Source: an uncultured Prevotellaceae bacterium
GTDB lineage: Bacteria > Bacteroidota > Bacteroidia > Bacteroidales > Bacteroidaceae
NCBI GenBank assembly: GCA_902769705.1
Contig: CACXPX010000008.1
Span: forward strand, 1-64,000
DNA: 64,000 nt
Direction of reading: 5' to 3'
Program-made: the position numbers and the translations under genes
The notes under the pieces: model-generated
What the model was told of the DNA's origin: nothing
Database searches by the model: none
Seen by the model: the letters and a program-made list of their open reading frames with translations, nothing else
Part shown: positions 53,917 to 63,401 of the stretch, in pieces
Layout: each line of letters begins with the position of its first letter
Position numbering within the stretch: the stretch's first letter is position 1

Positions 53917-55008
53917 ATGATCAAGAAGTTGAAGAAATTCACACTCCAAATGATAGCGGGCGCCAACATCGTCACCATCTTATGCATGATGGTGGTGGGA
54001 TTCAGCGACAGAATCAGCCCCGCCACATTCCCCTCGTTATCGAACGTTGGACTCTTTCTGCCCGTTTTCATCTTGTTGAATGCGGCGTTCTTGGTATTTT
54101 GGTTGTTGTTCAAGACTCGCTGGGCGCTGATTCCCATCGTAGGATTCCTGATCTGTTACAGTCCTATCCGCACTTTTTTCCCCATCAACCTGAAAAAAGA
54201 AACGCCTCCCGACGCCATCAAGGTGTTGAGTTACAACGTGTGGCTGTTTGCAGGATGGGAGTATCGCGACCAACCTAACCCCATCTATCAGTACATTCTC
54301 GACACCGATGCCGATATTGTCTGTCTGCAGGAGGCCGGAACCCAAGAGGTGAAAAAGCAGAAAGAACTGAAAGAGGCCATTCGCAAGAAATATCCCTATC
54401 GTGAAAGGGCGTCCAAAGGAAAAAACGGTGATATTTTGGCTTGCTACAGCAAATATCCCATCGTTGGCAAGGAAGGAATCGAGTATGAATCGAAGAACAA
54501 CCATTCGTCCGTCTTCTACATCAACATGAACGGTGATACTATCATCGTGGTGAACAACCATTTCGAGTCGATAGGGCTGACATCGAAGGAAAAAGACGAA
54601 TTCAGCAAAATCGTGAAGGGCGAAGTGAAACGCAACGAGGCTGAAGAAGGGTCGAAGAAACTCATCGGCAGATTGAACGAAGTGTCGAAAGTCAGGGCAC
54701 CACAAGCTGATGCCGTAGCGCGTTTCGTAGACCAACATCGGGACAAGAGCATCATCTTGTGTGGCGACTTCAACGACGGGCCCAACTCATACACCCACCA
54801 CAAGTTGGCCAAACGACTGACTGACTGCTATGTAGCAAGTGGCAACGGGCTGGGATTCTCATATCATCACAACAGCTTTTACATCAGAATCGACCACATC
54901 ATGTGCTCTAAGGATTGGACACCCGTAAAGTGCATTGTTGACAAAAAAATAGACGCTTCAGACCATTATCCGGTCGTTTGCTGGCTAAAAAAGACCCCTA
55001 AACCTTAA
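53917..55008 (+). CDS. Endonuclease/exonuclease/phosphatase-fold membrane protein
   Basis: 363 residues. Three N-terminal hydrophobic segments (about 8-30, 42-65 and 69-85) precede an EEP domain: VLSYNVWLF, DIVCLQEAG (metal-binding Glu), ILCGDFNDGPNSYT, RIDHIMCSKDW and SDHYPVV. The domain faces the periplasm if the topology is read correctly. Substrates of this family include nucleic acids and phospho-lipids or inositols; none can be chosen here. Likely co-transcribed with the rhomboid gene. Confidence 0.88.
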   Translation: MIKKLKKFTLQMIAGANIVTILCMMVVGFSDRISPATFPSLSNVGLFLPVFILLNAAFLVFWLLFKTRWALIPIVGFLICYSPIRTFFPINLKKETPPDAIKVLSYNVWLFAGWEYRDQPNPIYQYILDTDADIVCLQEAGTQEVKKQKELKEAIRKKYPYRERASKGKNGDILACYSKYPIVGKEGIEYESKNNHSSVFYINMNGDTIIVVNNHFESIGLTSKEKDEFSKIVKGEVKRNEAEEGSKKLIGRLNEVSKVRAPQADAVARFVDQHRDKSIILCGDFNDGPNSYTHHKLAKRLTDCYVASGNGLGFSYHHNSFYIRIDHIMCSKDWTPVKCIVDKKIDASDHYPVVCWLKKTPKP

Positions 55009-55057
55009 AAAATGCATTATTTACGCCTATAAATTTTCCACAAAAGAAAAAAATGCG

Positions 55058-55065
55058 TAACTTTG
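55058..55065 (+). promoter_or_regulatory. -7 element before secDF
   Basis: TAACTTTG at 55058-55065 with a TTTT-containing -33 region about 20 bp upstream. It predicts a leader of about 100 nt before the ATG at 55173. Confidence 0.5.
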
Positions 55066-55172
55066 CACGTCTATTGCGCAAATTTCATTTTCGCGAGACA
55101 CTGAGACTTATAGTCTGACAAACTTGAAACAAGAAAAAAACAAAATATAAATTAATAACAATTAGTCAAAAA

Positions 55173-58148
55173 ATGCAAAACAAAGGAATTGTAATTGTAA
55201 CCGCCGTATTACTGACGCTTGCAAGCATCTTCTATTTGTCCTTCTCTGCTGCCACTAAGTACTATGACAAGCAGGCAGCTAAACTGGGCGACCCTATCGC
55301 ACAGCAAGACTACAAGGACTCTGTGAAGTACATGGGAATCTATTCTTATCAGAAATGCTTGGAAACGCAGATTGGTCTCGGACTTGACCTGAAAGGCGGT
55401 ATGAACGTCATTCTTGAAATCTCAGTGCCCGACGTTGTCGAGATGCTGGCCGACCACAAGACCGACGCGGCTTTCGTGAAATCAATGGAAGAAGCCAAGA
55501 AAGAAGAAGAGACAAGCCAAGACGACTTCATCTCACTGTTTGTCAAAGCTTTTCACAAAAACGCACCAGGACGCCGTTTGGCTGAAATCTTCGCCACTCA
55601 GCAGCTGCAGGGTAAAGTGAGCCCGCAGAGCGAGGACAACGAAGTGATCAAGGCCTTGCGCGACGAAGTGCAGGCAGCCATCGACAACTCGTTCAACGTG
55701 GTACGCACCCGTATCGACAAGTTCGGTGTCGTTCAGCCCAACATCCAGAAGCTGGAAGGCCAGCAGGGACGTATCATGGTTGAAATGCCTGGTATTCGCG
55801 AGCCCGAGCGTATGCGCAAACTTTTGCAAGGTAGCGCCAACCTCGAATTCTGGGAGACCTACAATGCTGAAGACATCATCCCCTATCTGAACCAGCTCGA
55901 CATGCGCGCTGCCAACATGGGCACCAGCGCTGACTCTACCGCAGCTGTGAAAGATACTGTCACCACAGCACAGGCTGACACCACAAAGGCAAAGATCAAG
56001 ATCAACAAGGACAATAAGGTTGGTGCAGCAAGCAACGAGGCACAATTGGCTGAGGCCAAGAAGCAGCACCCGTTGCTGACCTTCCTCCAGACCACTGGAA
56101 GCGGTTCGCTCTCACTGGTAGGTTATGCCAGCGTTCGCGACACTGCCGAGATCAACAGCATCATCTATTCGGAATTGGCTAAGCAGATTATCCCATCTGA
56201 CTGCAAACTCCTTTGGAGTGCCAAGCCCGAGGACGGAATCCAAGCCAAGAACATCTACGGCCTCTATGCACTGAAGGTGACAACTCCCAACGGTCGCGCT
56301 CCGCTAGAGGGTGACGTTGTTGTTGACGCTAAGGACGATTTCAATCATCTCTCCGGTGCTCCCGAAGTGACGATGTCGATGAACTCCGATGGTGCTCGCC
56401 GCTGGGCTGCTATGACCAAGGCCAATATCGGTCGTGCCGTTGCCATCACTTTGGACGGCGTGGTGTATAGCGCTCCCCGCGTGTTAAACGAGATTTCTGG
56501 TGGTAACACCGAGATTACGGGTAACTTCACCATTGAAGAAACAAAAGACTTGGCCAACACGCTGAAGTCAGGTCGTATGCCCGCTCCTGCACGCATTGTT
56601 CAGGAAGAGGTCGTAGGTCCTACGCTCGGTGCCCAGTCCATCCAGCAGGGTATCGTTTCGTTCATCATTGCCTTCATCCTGTTGATGATCTACATGCTCG
56701 CCATGTATAACATCATCCCCGGTATGATGGCTAACCTGGCACTGCTTGTCAACATCTTCTTCACGTTGGGTATATTAACCTCGTTCCAGGCGGCACTGAC
56801 AATGTCGGGTATTGCCGGTATGGTGCTGTCGTTGGGTACTGCGGTCGACGCCAACGTGCTTATTTACGAGCGCATCAAGGAAGAGTTGCGTGGCGGTAAG
56901 AACATCAAGCAAGCTGTTGCTGCTGGTTACGACAACGCATTCTCGGCCATCTTCGACTCCAACTTGACATCACTCATCACGGGTATCATCCTCTACCTCT
57001 TCGGTACAGGTCCTATCCGCGGCTTCGCAACGACTTGGATGATTGGTATCGTCTGCTCGTTCTTCACCGCCGTGTTCCTTACCCGCTTGGTTTATGAGCA
57101 TCAGATGAAGCACGACCGTTGGCTCAACCTGACCTTCTGCACTCCTCTCTCCAAGAACCTGATGCAGAATGTTCACTTCCCCTTCATGAATGTCTATAAG
57201 AAGTCGTTCACCATTGCTGCTGCAGCAGTGGTTGTCTTCCTCATCAGCTTCTTCGTGCAGGGTCTGAGCCGTAGCATCGACTTCACCGGTGGTCGCAACT
57301 ATGTCATCCAGTTCGAGAAGGCCGTCGAGCCCGAGCAGGTTCGTGGTTTGCTGGCCGAGGCATTCCCTGGCTGCAATACTGGTGCTTTGGCATTGGGTAC
57401 CGACAACAAGACCATTCGTATGTCCACCAACTACAAGATTGAGTCTAACAGCCCGACTGTTGATGACGAGGCGGAGGAAATCCTCTACAACGCTTTAAAG
57501 AAAGCCGGACTCGTGAGCCAGGCCGACGTTCAGTCGTTCAAGAACCCTGACATTCGTGAGGGAGGCTCCATCATCAGTTCTACAAAGGTGGGTCCGTCGA
57601 TTGCTAAGAACATCACTCGTGGCGCCTTCATCAGCGTGTTCATCGCCCTGTTGGCCATCTTCCTCTACATCTTGCTCCGCTTCCGCAACGTGGCCTTCTC
57701 TATCGGTTCTATCGTTGCTCTGGCACTCGATGCATTGGTGGTCATCGGTCTGTTCTCGCTCCTGCAGAAAGTCATGCCGTTCTCACTTGAGATCGACCAG
57801 ACATTCATAGGCGCTATCCTGACGGTGATTGGTTACTCCATCAACGATAAGGTGGTGGTGTTCGACCGTATTCGCGAGAATTTGCGTCTCCATCCGAAAC
57901 AAGACATCCAGAAGGTGTTCAACGACTCTATCAACCAGACATTGGCTCGTACCATCAACACCTCACTCTCCACGTTGATCGTGTTGCTCTGCATCCTGTT
58001 CATCGGTGGTAGCAGCATCAAGGGCTTTGCCTTCGCTATGACACTGGGTGTCATCTTCGGAACGCTGTCGTCTATCTTCATCGCTTCGCCCATCGCTTAC
58101 TTGTGGATGGGTCGCAAGATCAAGGAAGACGTCGCAGAGGCTGCATAA
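55173..58148 (+). CDS. secDF: Fused protein translocase SecDF
   Basis: 991 residues, the SecD and SecF fusion usual in Bacteroidetes. The SecD half has an N-terminal membrane segment, the LGLDLKGGMNVILEI motif, the large periplasmic P1 domain with an Ala/Thr/Asp-rich insert, and five segments (GIAGMVLSLGTAVDANVLIYER). The SecF half starts near residue 660 (SRSIDFTGGRNYVIQFE) and ends with IGYSINDKVVVFDRIREN. The proton-driven pair pulls proteins through SecYEG. Ends at a strong terminator. Confidence 0.97.
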   Translation: MQNKGIVIVTAVLLTLASIFYLSFSAATKYYDKQAAKLGDPIAQQDYKDSVKYMGIYSYQKCLETQIGLGLDLKGGMNVILEISVPDVVEMLADHKTDAAFVKSMEEAKKEEETSQDDFISLFVKAFHKNAPGRRLAEIFATQQLQGKVSPQSEDNEVIKALRDEVQAAIDNSFNVVRTRIDKFGVVQPNIQKLEGQQGRIMVEMPGIREPERMRKLLQGSANLEFWETYNAEDIIPYLNQLDMRAANMGTSADSTAAVKDTVTTAQADTTKAKIKINKDNKVGAASNEAQLAEAKKQHPLLTFLQTTGSGSLSLVGYASVRDTAEINSIIYSELAKQIIPSDCKLLWSAKPEDGIQAKNIYGLYALKVTTPNGRAPLEGDVVVDAKDDFNHLSGAPEVTMSMNSDGARRWAAMTKANIGRAVAITLDGVVYSAPRVLNEISGGNTEITGNFTIEETKDLANTLKSGRMPAPARIVQEEVVGPTLGAQSIQQGIVSFIIAFILLMIYMLAMYNIIPGMMANLALLVNIFFTLGILTSFQAALTMSGIAGMVLSLGTAVDANVLIYERIKEELRGGKNIKQAVAAGYDNAFSAIFDSNLTSLITGIILYLFGTGPIRGFATTWMIGIVCSFFTAVFLTRLVYEHQMKHDRWLNLTFCTPLSKNLMQNVHFPFMNVYKKSFTIAAAAVVVFLISFFVQGLSRSIDFTGGRNYVIQFEKAVEPEQVRGLLAEAFPGCNTGALALGTDNKTIRMSTNYKIESNSPTVDDEAEEILYNALKKAGLVSQADVQSFKNPDIREGGSIISSTKVGPSIAKNITRGAFISVFIALLAIFLYILLRFRNVAFSIGSIVALALDALVVIGLFSLLQKVMPFSLEIDQTFIGAILTVIGYSINDKVVVFDRIRENLRLHPKQDIQKVFNDSINQTLARTINTSLSTLIVLLCILFIGGSSIKGFAFAMTLGVIFGTLSSIFIASPIAYLWMGRKIKEDVAEAA

Positions 58149-58188
58149 CCCAACTATAACCTAACTTTATATACCAAGCAAAACCAAG

Positions 58189-58222
58189 GGCATCTGGGCC
58201 AAGCGCCCAGGTGTCCTTTTTA
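58189..58222 (+). terminator. Terminator between secDF and rbfA
   Basis: GGGCATCTGGGC (58189-58200) pairs with GCCCAGGTGTCC (58205-58216) with G-T wobble, followed by five T. It precedes the rbfA ATG by only 13 bp, so rbfA may be expressed by readthrough. Confidence 0.85.
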
Positions 58223-58234
58223 TTCAAAACAGAT

Positions 58235-58570
58235 ATGCAAGAGACAAGACAAAACAAGATTGCGCGACTGCTGCAAAAAGAACTGGCGCAGATATTCCAG
58301 GAGCAGACACGAGCCATGCACGGTGTGATGGTGTCGGTCACCCGGGCTAAAGTGAGCCCCGACCTGAGCATCTGCACCGCCTATCTGAGCGTGTTCCCCA
58401 GCGAGCGAGGTGAAGAGATTCTCTCCAACGTGAACGAGAACACACGCACCATCCGCTACGAATTGGGCACGCGCATCCGCAACCAAGTGCGCATCATCCC
58501 AGAGTTGCGCTTCTTTATCGACGATTCATTGGACTATATCGACCGCATTGACGAGTTACTGAAGAAATGA
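58235..58570 (+). CDS. rbfA: Ribosome-binding factor A
   Basis: 111 residues from the ATG at 58235 (MQETRQNKIARLLQKELAQI); a GTG eight codons upstream lies in the terminator stem. The KH-like RbfA fold is visible (VTRAKVSPDLSICTAYLSVF, RNQVRIIPELRFFIDDSLDY). It helps 30S maturation. Overlaps the permease gene by 4 bp (ATGA). Confidence 0.94.
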   Translation: MQETRQNKIARLLQKELAQIFQEQTRAMHGVMVSVTRAKVSPDLSICTAYLSVFPSERGEEILSNVNENTRTIRYELGTRIRNQVRIIPELRFFIDDSLDYIDRIDELLKK

Positions 58571-59799
58571 ACTTCCCCTTTTTCATCGCACGCCGCTACC
58601 TCTTCTCGAAGAAGTCCACCAATGCCATCAACGTGATATCGCTCATCTCGGTGATAGGTGTTGCTGTGGGATCGATGGCACTCATCATCGTGCTCAGTGT
58701 CTTCAACGGTTTCCACGACCTTGTGGCCTCGTTCTTCACCCAGATGGACCCGCAACTCAAGGTGGTGCCCGTAGAAGGAAAAACGGCACCTGCCGACGAC
58801 CCGATACTCACCGAGATACGCCAGATGCCTGAAGTGGATGTGGCTACAGAAACTGTGGAAGACATGGCATTGGCCGTCTACAACGACAAGCAGTCGATGG
58901 TGACCGTGAAAGGCGTGGACGACAACTTCGACCAACTCACTCACATCACCGAAATTCTCTATGGCGAAGGCGAGTTCCAACTGCATGCCGCCGACCTGCA
59001 ATATGGCATCATCGGCATTCGTCTGGCGCAAGAGTTGGGTGCTAACGTGCGCTTCGGCAACTACCTGCGCATCTATGCCCCGCGTCGCGATGGGCAACTT
59101 GACCTTTCCAATCCCTCCGAAGGATTCATTCTCGACTCACTGTGCTCACCCGGCGTGGTGTTCTCGGTGAGACAAGCCAAATACGACCGCAACTACATCA
59201 TCGCGCCCATCGGCTTCGCACGCAACCTGTTCGCCCAGCAAGGCATGGTCTCTGCCCTCGAACTGCGGCTGAAAGACGGTAGCGACATCGATGCCATGAA
59301 GAAAAAGATGGAGCGCGTTGCCGGCAGCGAATACCGTGTGCTCGACCGATTCGAGCAACAAGCCGACACATTCAAAATCATGCAGATTGAGAAGATCATC
59401 GCTTATATCTTCTTGACTTTCATCCTCGTTGTGGCCTGCTTCAACATCATCGGCTCACTCTCTATGCTCATCATCGACAAGCGCGACGATGTGCAGACTT
59501 TGCGCAATCTGGGTGCCGACGACCGCCAAATCTCTCGCATCTTCCTCTTCGAAGGCCGTTTCATAGCCGTCATTGGCGCCGTCATTGGCATCGCCCTGGG
59601 CTTGTTACTCTGCTGGCTGCAGCAACGCTACGGACTCGTGGCACTAGGCGAAAGCAGCGGCTCGTTCGTTGTGAACGCCTATCCCGTAAGCGTCCACTAC
59701 ACCGACGTTGTTGTCATCTTCTTCACGGTGATTGCTGTGGGATGGCTCGCCGTGTGGTATCCCGTGCGCTATCTCTCCCGCCGCCTGCTGGCCGATTAA
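58567..59799 (+). CDS. LolC/LolE-type ABC transporter permease
   Basis: 410 residues, FtsX-like permease of the lipoprotein-releasing family. The first membrane segment (INVISLISVIGVAVGSMALI, with IVLSVFNGFHD) is followed by a large periplasmic loop of about 240 residues. Three segments close the protein (YIFLTFILVVACFNIIGSL, FIAVIGAVIGIALGLLL and a last one). Typical role: extracting outer-membrane lipoproteins from the inner membrane with a LolD ATPase, not seen here. Coupled to rbfA by a 4-bp overlap. Confidence 0.9.
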   Translation: MNFPFFIARRYLFSKKSTNAINVISLISVIGVAVGSMALIIVLSVFNGFHDLVASFFTQMDPQLKVVPVEGKTAPADDPILTEIRQMPEVDVATETVEDMALAVYNDKQSMVTVKGVDDNFDQLTHITEILYGEGEFQLHAADLQYGIIGIRLAQELGANVRFGNYLRIYAPRRDGQLDLSNPSEGFILDSLCSPGVVFSVRQAKYDRNYIIAPIGFARNLFAQQGMVSALELRLKDGSDIDAMKKKMERVAGSEYRVLDRFEQQADTFKIMQIEKIIAYIFLTFILVVACFNIIGSLSMLIIDKRDDVQTLRNLGADDRQISRIFLFEGRFIAVIGAVIGIALGLLLCWLQQRYGLVALGESSGSFVVNAYPVSVHYTDVVVIFFTVIAVGWLAVWYPVRYLSRRLLAD

Positions 59800-59803
59800 A
59801 GAA

Positions 59804-59988
59804 GCCCCCTCCAACCTCCCCCAACTAGGGGGAGGAGAACTGAGTTGGAGCAAACTTCTTGCTTTTTAGGCACGGATGACACAGATAACACTATTCTCTT
59901 ACCTTTCACCTCTTATTTCCATTTTTCCCCTCGGCTGAAAGGGATACTTGTATCTCCTCCCCTAGTTGGGGGGAGGTTGAGAGGGGGC
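59804..59988. mobile_element. Possible MITE-like element with 35-bp inverted ends
   Basis: The left end is GCCCCCTCCAACCTCCCCCA and on to 59838. The right end (59953-59988, ending GAGAGGGGGC) is its inverted copy with two or three small differences. About 115 bp of unrelated sequence lies between. No ORF inside. The terminal palindromes are of the same type as the insert in metK. Target-site duplications are not clear. Confidence 0.55.
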
Positions 59989-60260
59989 CTTTGACGTTGT
60001 CATTTGTGGCCTTTAACGTTGTCATTTGCGGCCTTTAACGTTGTCATTTGTGGCCTTTAATGTTGTCATTTGTGGTCTTTTGCGTTGTCATTTGTGGCCT
60101 TTAATGTTGTCATTTGTGGTCTTTTGCGTTGTCATTTGTGGCTTCTCGTGAAGTAAAATAAATTATTTTGCACGGTAAAATAAATTATTTTACCAGACCA
60201 AAGCATATCTCTGACAACGTTAGGTCATAGAGATGACAACATCACTTGCGGCATATAGCC
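59989..60260. repeat. 22-nt tandem array D
   Basis: CATTTG recurs at 60001, 60023, 60045, 60067, 60089, 60111 and 60133, always 22 nt apart (unit GTTGTCATTTGTGGCCTTTA plus 2 bases). Two palindromic GTAAAATAAATTATTTT units follow at 60153 and 60175, still in phase. After that GACAAC recurs at 60213 and 60235, 22 nt apart, so units resume in the opposite orientation. The palindromic units appear to act as the symmetry centre. The first units are near-identical to each other, so this looks like the youngest array. Confidence 0.9.
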
Positions 60261-60311
60261 ATCACACATGCATCATCTACCTCGCTTCCTCCGACTTTTT
60301 TCCGCCAATTA

Positions 60312-60343
60312 TTTGGAAATATCATAGAAAAACTCTATTTTTG
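60312..60343 (+). promoter_or_regulatory. Promoter of the three-gene envelope operon
   Basis: TTTG at 60312-60315, 20 bp, then TATTTTTG at 60336-60343. Predicted leader about 110 nt before the ATG at 60461. Confidence 0.65.
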
Positions 60344-60460
60344 CAACGAAGTGTAACAATGTCGTCGGGCCACTTGCCTTCAGCAAGCCTGACGTGAAAA
60401 GTGTACTTGGAAGAATACTGACAAGAGATTTAGTTGTTTTTTATCAAACAAAAAGATGAA

Positions 60461-61225
60461 ATGAACATCAAGTTGCACACCCCTAAGAGCCTGAAGAATG
60501 GCAGCGGAATGTCTTCGCTGAAGCAGTTCCTGTTGTCTCTCTTCGCTACGACCGTCTCCATCGCACTCACTTTCGGTACGGCAGCGGTGATAGACCACCA
60601 TAAGCAACAAAAGGCGAAGCGTGAGATTGTGATGATGGTGATGTACGACATGTACAACTCGCTGCAATCGGTGGAAGAGGTCGACGCCAACATTCGCAAG
60701 CTGATTGAAGGTCAGCGGCAGATAGCTGAAGACCCCGCCAAGTTCGACGAAGTGGTAAGAGGGAGAATGGCGCTGGTCCTGAGTACCGATTACACGGAAA
60801 CGGTGGAACGCGTCTTCTCGTCGAGCATCGAAACCATCAATACGGTGGGGAATGTGCTTTTCACGGAGAATGTGGCTGATTTCTATCGCGAACGCAAAAT
60901 GTATAATGAGACGGTATGCGACTCGCTTATGGCCAAGATTGTCCGGGAATCTCCCTATTCCTCTTTGAAAGGCACTTTGGATTTGGATATTATGATGGAA
61001 GCACTCATGAGTAATGCTATACGGTATGACATGCGTTATCGGTACGCTCAGTGCCAACAGATGATGAATGTTACCGACAAGGAAATAGCAGCATATAGGA
61101 AGCAAAGAGCGCTAATGGAAAAAAGTTCGCTTGACTACGAGGCTGCTGAAGACTCGGCAAGGAACGAGGTGATTGATATTGTTAAAGCAACAGAAGAAGC
61201 CAAGAAGAAACTTAAATTGGAATAA
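60461..61225 (+). CDS. Membrane-anchored protein of unknown function
   Basis: 254 residues from the ATG at 60461. One membrane segment (about 22-42, FLLSLFATTVSIALTFGTAA) follows a short basic N-terminus. The rest is soluble and mostly helical (MMVMYDMYNSLQSVEEVDAN, KATEEAKKKLKLE). It resembles, but is not firmly placed in, the Bacteroidetes DUF6090-type single-span proteins. First gene of a three-gene operon; its stop TAA shares its last A with the next ATG (TAATG). Confidence 0.65.
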   Translation: MNIKLHTPKSLKNGSGMSSLKQFLLSLFATTVSIALTFGTAAVIDHHKQQKAKREIVMMVMYDMYNSLQSVEEVDANIRKLIEGQRQIAEDPAKFDEVVRGRMALVLSTDYTETVERVFSSSIETINTVGNVLFTENVADFYRERKMYNETVCDSLMAKIVRESPYSSLKGTLDLDIMMEALMSNAIRYDMRYRYAQCQQMMNVTDKEIAAYRKQRALMEKSSLDYEAAEDSARNEVIDIVKATEEAKKKLKLE

Positions 61226-62436
61226 TGAAGATTAATAATAATGTGATTATGAAAAGAATGATTCTGAGCATGATGCTCGCTGTGGCCGCTGTATGCGGAT
61301 GGGCTGCTCCCACCACTCAGTCTTCGGCTGTTCCCCTCTATCAGGAGGGCATGGGCGACAACAAGACATTGAAAGTGAAACTCGACCTAGTGGACTTTGG
61401 CGATACAGTCGTGGTCTATCGTTCGGGATATGAGGAACTGACGTTTATCGGAAAGAACGGCAAGTTCGAGTTCGAACTCGAGGTGGACAAGGTGGTGCAG
61501 GGCATGTTGTTGCAGCCCAAGTTGCTGCGTGGCGACATGGAGGATGCACGTTACTACTCTATCCCACTCGTGGGTGGTGAATCCGTGCGTGTGTGGGATA
61601 CCGACAAGACGCGTTTCGATGTGGACGGCACGGGGTTCTATGCCGACTATCATAAGGTGGACCTCTTTAACGAGAACGATGAAAAGGAACTGCGTGCCAA
61701 TACGATTAAATATCGTGAGATGAAGGCCAACAAGTCCCTTAGCAATGAGGAACGCAACAAGTTCTACAACGAAGTCTATCTTCCAAGTTTCAACCGCCAT
61801 CAACAGGCACTGGTCGACTACATCAAGGCTCATCCCAAGCAGGAGGCTGCCATATGGCTGCTGCGCAGTATTGACGGTTTCGACAAGATGAAGGAGACTT
61901 TCAATCTTTTCGATGTCTCTGTTCGTGAAGGCCGCATGCGTCAGATCTACGACAGTTGGGTGAAGGATGCTGAGGAAAGACTCGCAGAAGAAGCACAAGA
62001 GAAGGAAGCCCAGAAGAAGCAGGCTGAAGGAATTGAAGCCCCCGTGTTCACTCTCAACGACTTGGAAGGCAAGCCTCTCGCGCTGACCTCTTTGCGCGGC
62101 AAGTATGTCATTCTCGACTTCTGGGGTTCGTGGTGCATCTGGTGTATCAGAGGATTCCCTCAGATGAAGGAATACTATGCCAAGTATAAAGGCAAGTTCG
62201 AGATTCTGGGCGTTGACTGCAACGATACAGAGGCCAAGTGGCGTGACGCCGTGAAGAAGCACGAGTTGCCTTGGCTGCATGTCTACTGCCCGAAGGAGTC
62301 GACGCTGCTGGCCGACTATGGCGTAACAGGTTTCCCCACGAAGATCATCATCGGCCCTGATGGCAAGATTGTCAAATCCATTGTGGGCGAGGATCCTTCC
62401 TTCTATACTCTGCTTGATGAATTGTTCAACAAATGA
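61225..62436 (+). CDS. TlpA-like thioredoxin-family protein, exported
   Basis: 403 residues. A signal peptide (ILSMMLAVAAVCGWAAP) follows either the first ATG or the ATG at 61249. The N-terminal half is a DUF4369-like beta-sandwich (LVDFGDTVVVYRSGYEELTF, GKFEFELEVDKVVQGML). A helical linker leads to a thioredoxin domain with the active site WGSWCIWCIRGFPQMKEYY (C-x-x-C) and the cis-Pro in TGFPTKIIIG. It likely reduces or rearranges disulfides in the periplasm. Coupled to the gene before (TAATG) and overlapping the next by 4 bp. Confidence 0.9.
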   Translation: MKINNNVIMKRMILSMMLAVAAVCGWAAPTTQSSAVPLYQEGMGDNKTLKVKLDLVDFGDTVVVYRSGYEELTFIGKNGKFEFELEVDKVVQGMLLQPKLLRGDMEDARYYSIPLVGGESVRVWDTDKTRFDVDGTGFYADYHKVDLFNENDEKELRANTIKYREMKANKSLSNEERNKFYNEVYLPSFNRHQQALVDYIKAHPKQEAAIWLLRSIDGFDKMKETFNLFDVSVREGRMRQIYDSWVKDAEERLAEEAQEKEAQKKQAEGIEAPVFTLNDLEGKPLALTSLRGKYVILDFWGSWCIWCIRGFPQMKEYYAKYKGKFEILGVDCNDTEAKWRDAVKKHELPWLHVYCPKESTLLADYGVTGFPTKIIIGPDGKIVKSIVGEDPSFYTLLDELFNK

Positions 62437-63284
62437 TGACTTTGAAAAAGATACTGTTGTTTGTCGCAGTCCTAATGGTTGCTGTGAATGTTAATGCACA
62501 GGAAGAGGAAACTGTGCCTGTATATTTCGAGTTGGACCAACTACCCAAACTGATTGACATCATGCCGCCGCCACCAGCCTTTGACAGCCCTGAGTTTGCC
62601 AATGATGTGGTGCGCTACGGATGGGGAAAACAGCAGCGGTTGGACAAGGAGCGCGTAGAACTTGCCATTGCTGACGCCGAGTGGAACGACCACGCCAAAC
62701 TCTTCCTGCAATGGAAGGACGCCTTCGGACTGGAAATCAACGCGACCAATACTCCTGAGATTTGGAAACTGATGGAGAGTAGCCTTGCCACCACCGACCC
62801 CATGCGCAAGGAGACCAAGGCTTTCTATCACCGCCAGCGCCCCTTCGAGCGTTTCGACGACCCGATGCCTTCGCACGAGGAAGACGACTTGCGCGGTGAA
62901 GGCAGCTATCCTTCCGGTCACAGTCTTCGTGGTTGGGGCATCTCCTTGCTTCTGGCACAGATAGCTCCTGAGCGTGCCGCAGAGATTTTCAGTCGTGGAT
63001 GGGACTATTGCAACAGCCGCGTCATCGTGGGTGCCCACTGGCAGAGCGACGTTGACGCCAGCCGCACCGCCGCCAGCATCGGCTTCTGTGCCCTGCAAGG
63101 CAGCCCTGAGTTCATCGCTCAGATGAGGAAGGCTCAGCAAGAATATAAGGAAAAGACCGCGCAGAATGCTGATGTGCATAGTGCTACCATCGTGGTGCAT
63201 CCTGCCACACGCGCCTATCAGGAGAAAACAGAAGAAACGCGCGGCATCGTGACTGAAGGTCAGCAAAAGGTTGCCGGGAAGTGA
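62433..63284 (+). CDS. PAP2-type class A acid phosphatase, secreted
   Basis: 283 residues with a signal peptide (ILLFVAVLMVAVNVNA). The class A non-specific acid phosphatase motif is present in three parts: KETKAFYHRQRPFERF (K-x6-R-P), GEGSYPSGHSLRGWG, and SRVIVGAHWQSDVDASR with the catalytic His and the S-R-x5-H-x3-D core. It removes phosphate from many organic esters in the periplasm. Last gene of the operon, overlapping the TlpA-like gene by 4 bp. Confidence 0.93.
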   Translation: MMTLKKILLFVAVLMVAVNVNAQEEETVPVYFELDQLPKLIDIMPPPPAFDSPEFANDVVRYGWGKQQRLDKERVELAIADAEWNDHAKLFLQWKDAFGLEINATNTPEIWKLMESSLATTDPMRKETKAFYHRQRPFERFDDPMPSHEEDDLRGEGSYPSGHSLRGWGISLLLAQIAPERAAEIFSRGWDYCNSRVIVGAHWQSDVDASRTAASIGFCALQGSPEFIAQMRKAQQEYKEKTAQNADVHSATIVVHPATRAYQEKTEETRGIVTEGQQKVAGK

Positions 63285-63341
63285 GAGCTGTGAGGAACCT
63301 TAGCAGCGAAACGATAAAGAAATAATAACGATAACAAAACG

Positions 63342-63378
63342 GCAAAGGCGGTTCCATAGAGGAATCGCCTTTGCTGTC
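63342..63378. terminator. Bidirectional terminator between the phosphatase and murI
   Basis: GCAAAGGCGGTTCC (63342-63355) pairs with GGAATCGCCTTTGC (63361-63374) with one mismatch, flanked by T-rich and A-rich stretches. Confidence 0.85.
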
Positions 63379-63401
63379 TTTATGCTGTAATACTTTATAC
63401 T

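Noticed and set aside
59989-60260. Repeat arrays considered as CRISPR
   Set aside because: The 22-nt units follow each other directly without spacers, and no cas gene is present in the window.
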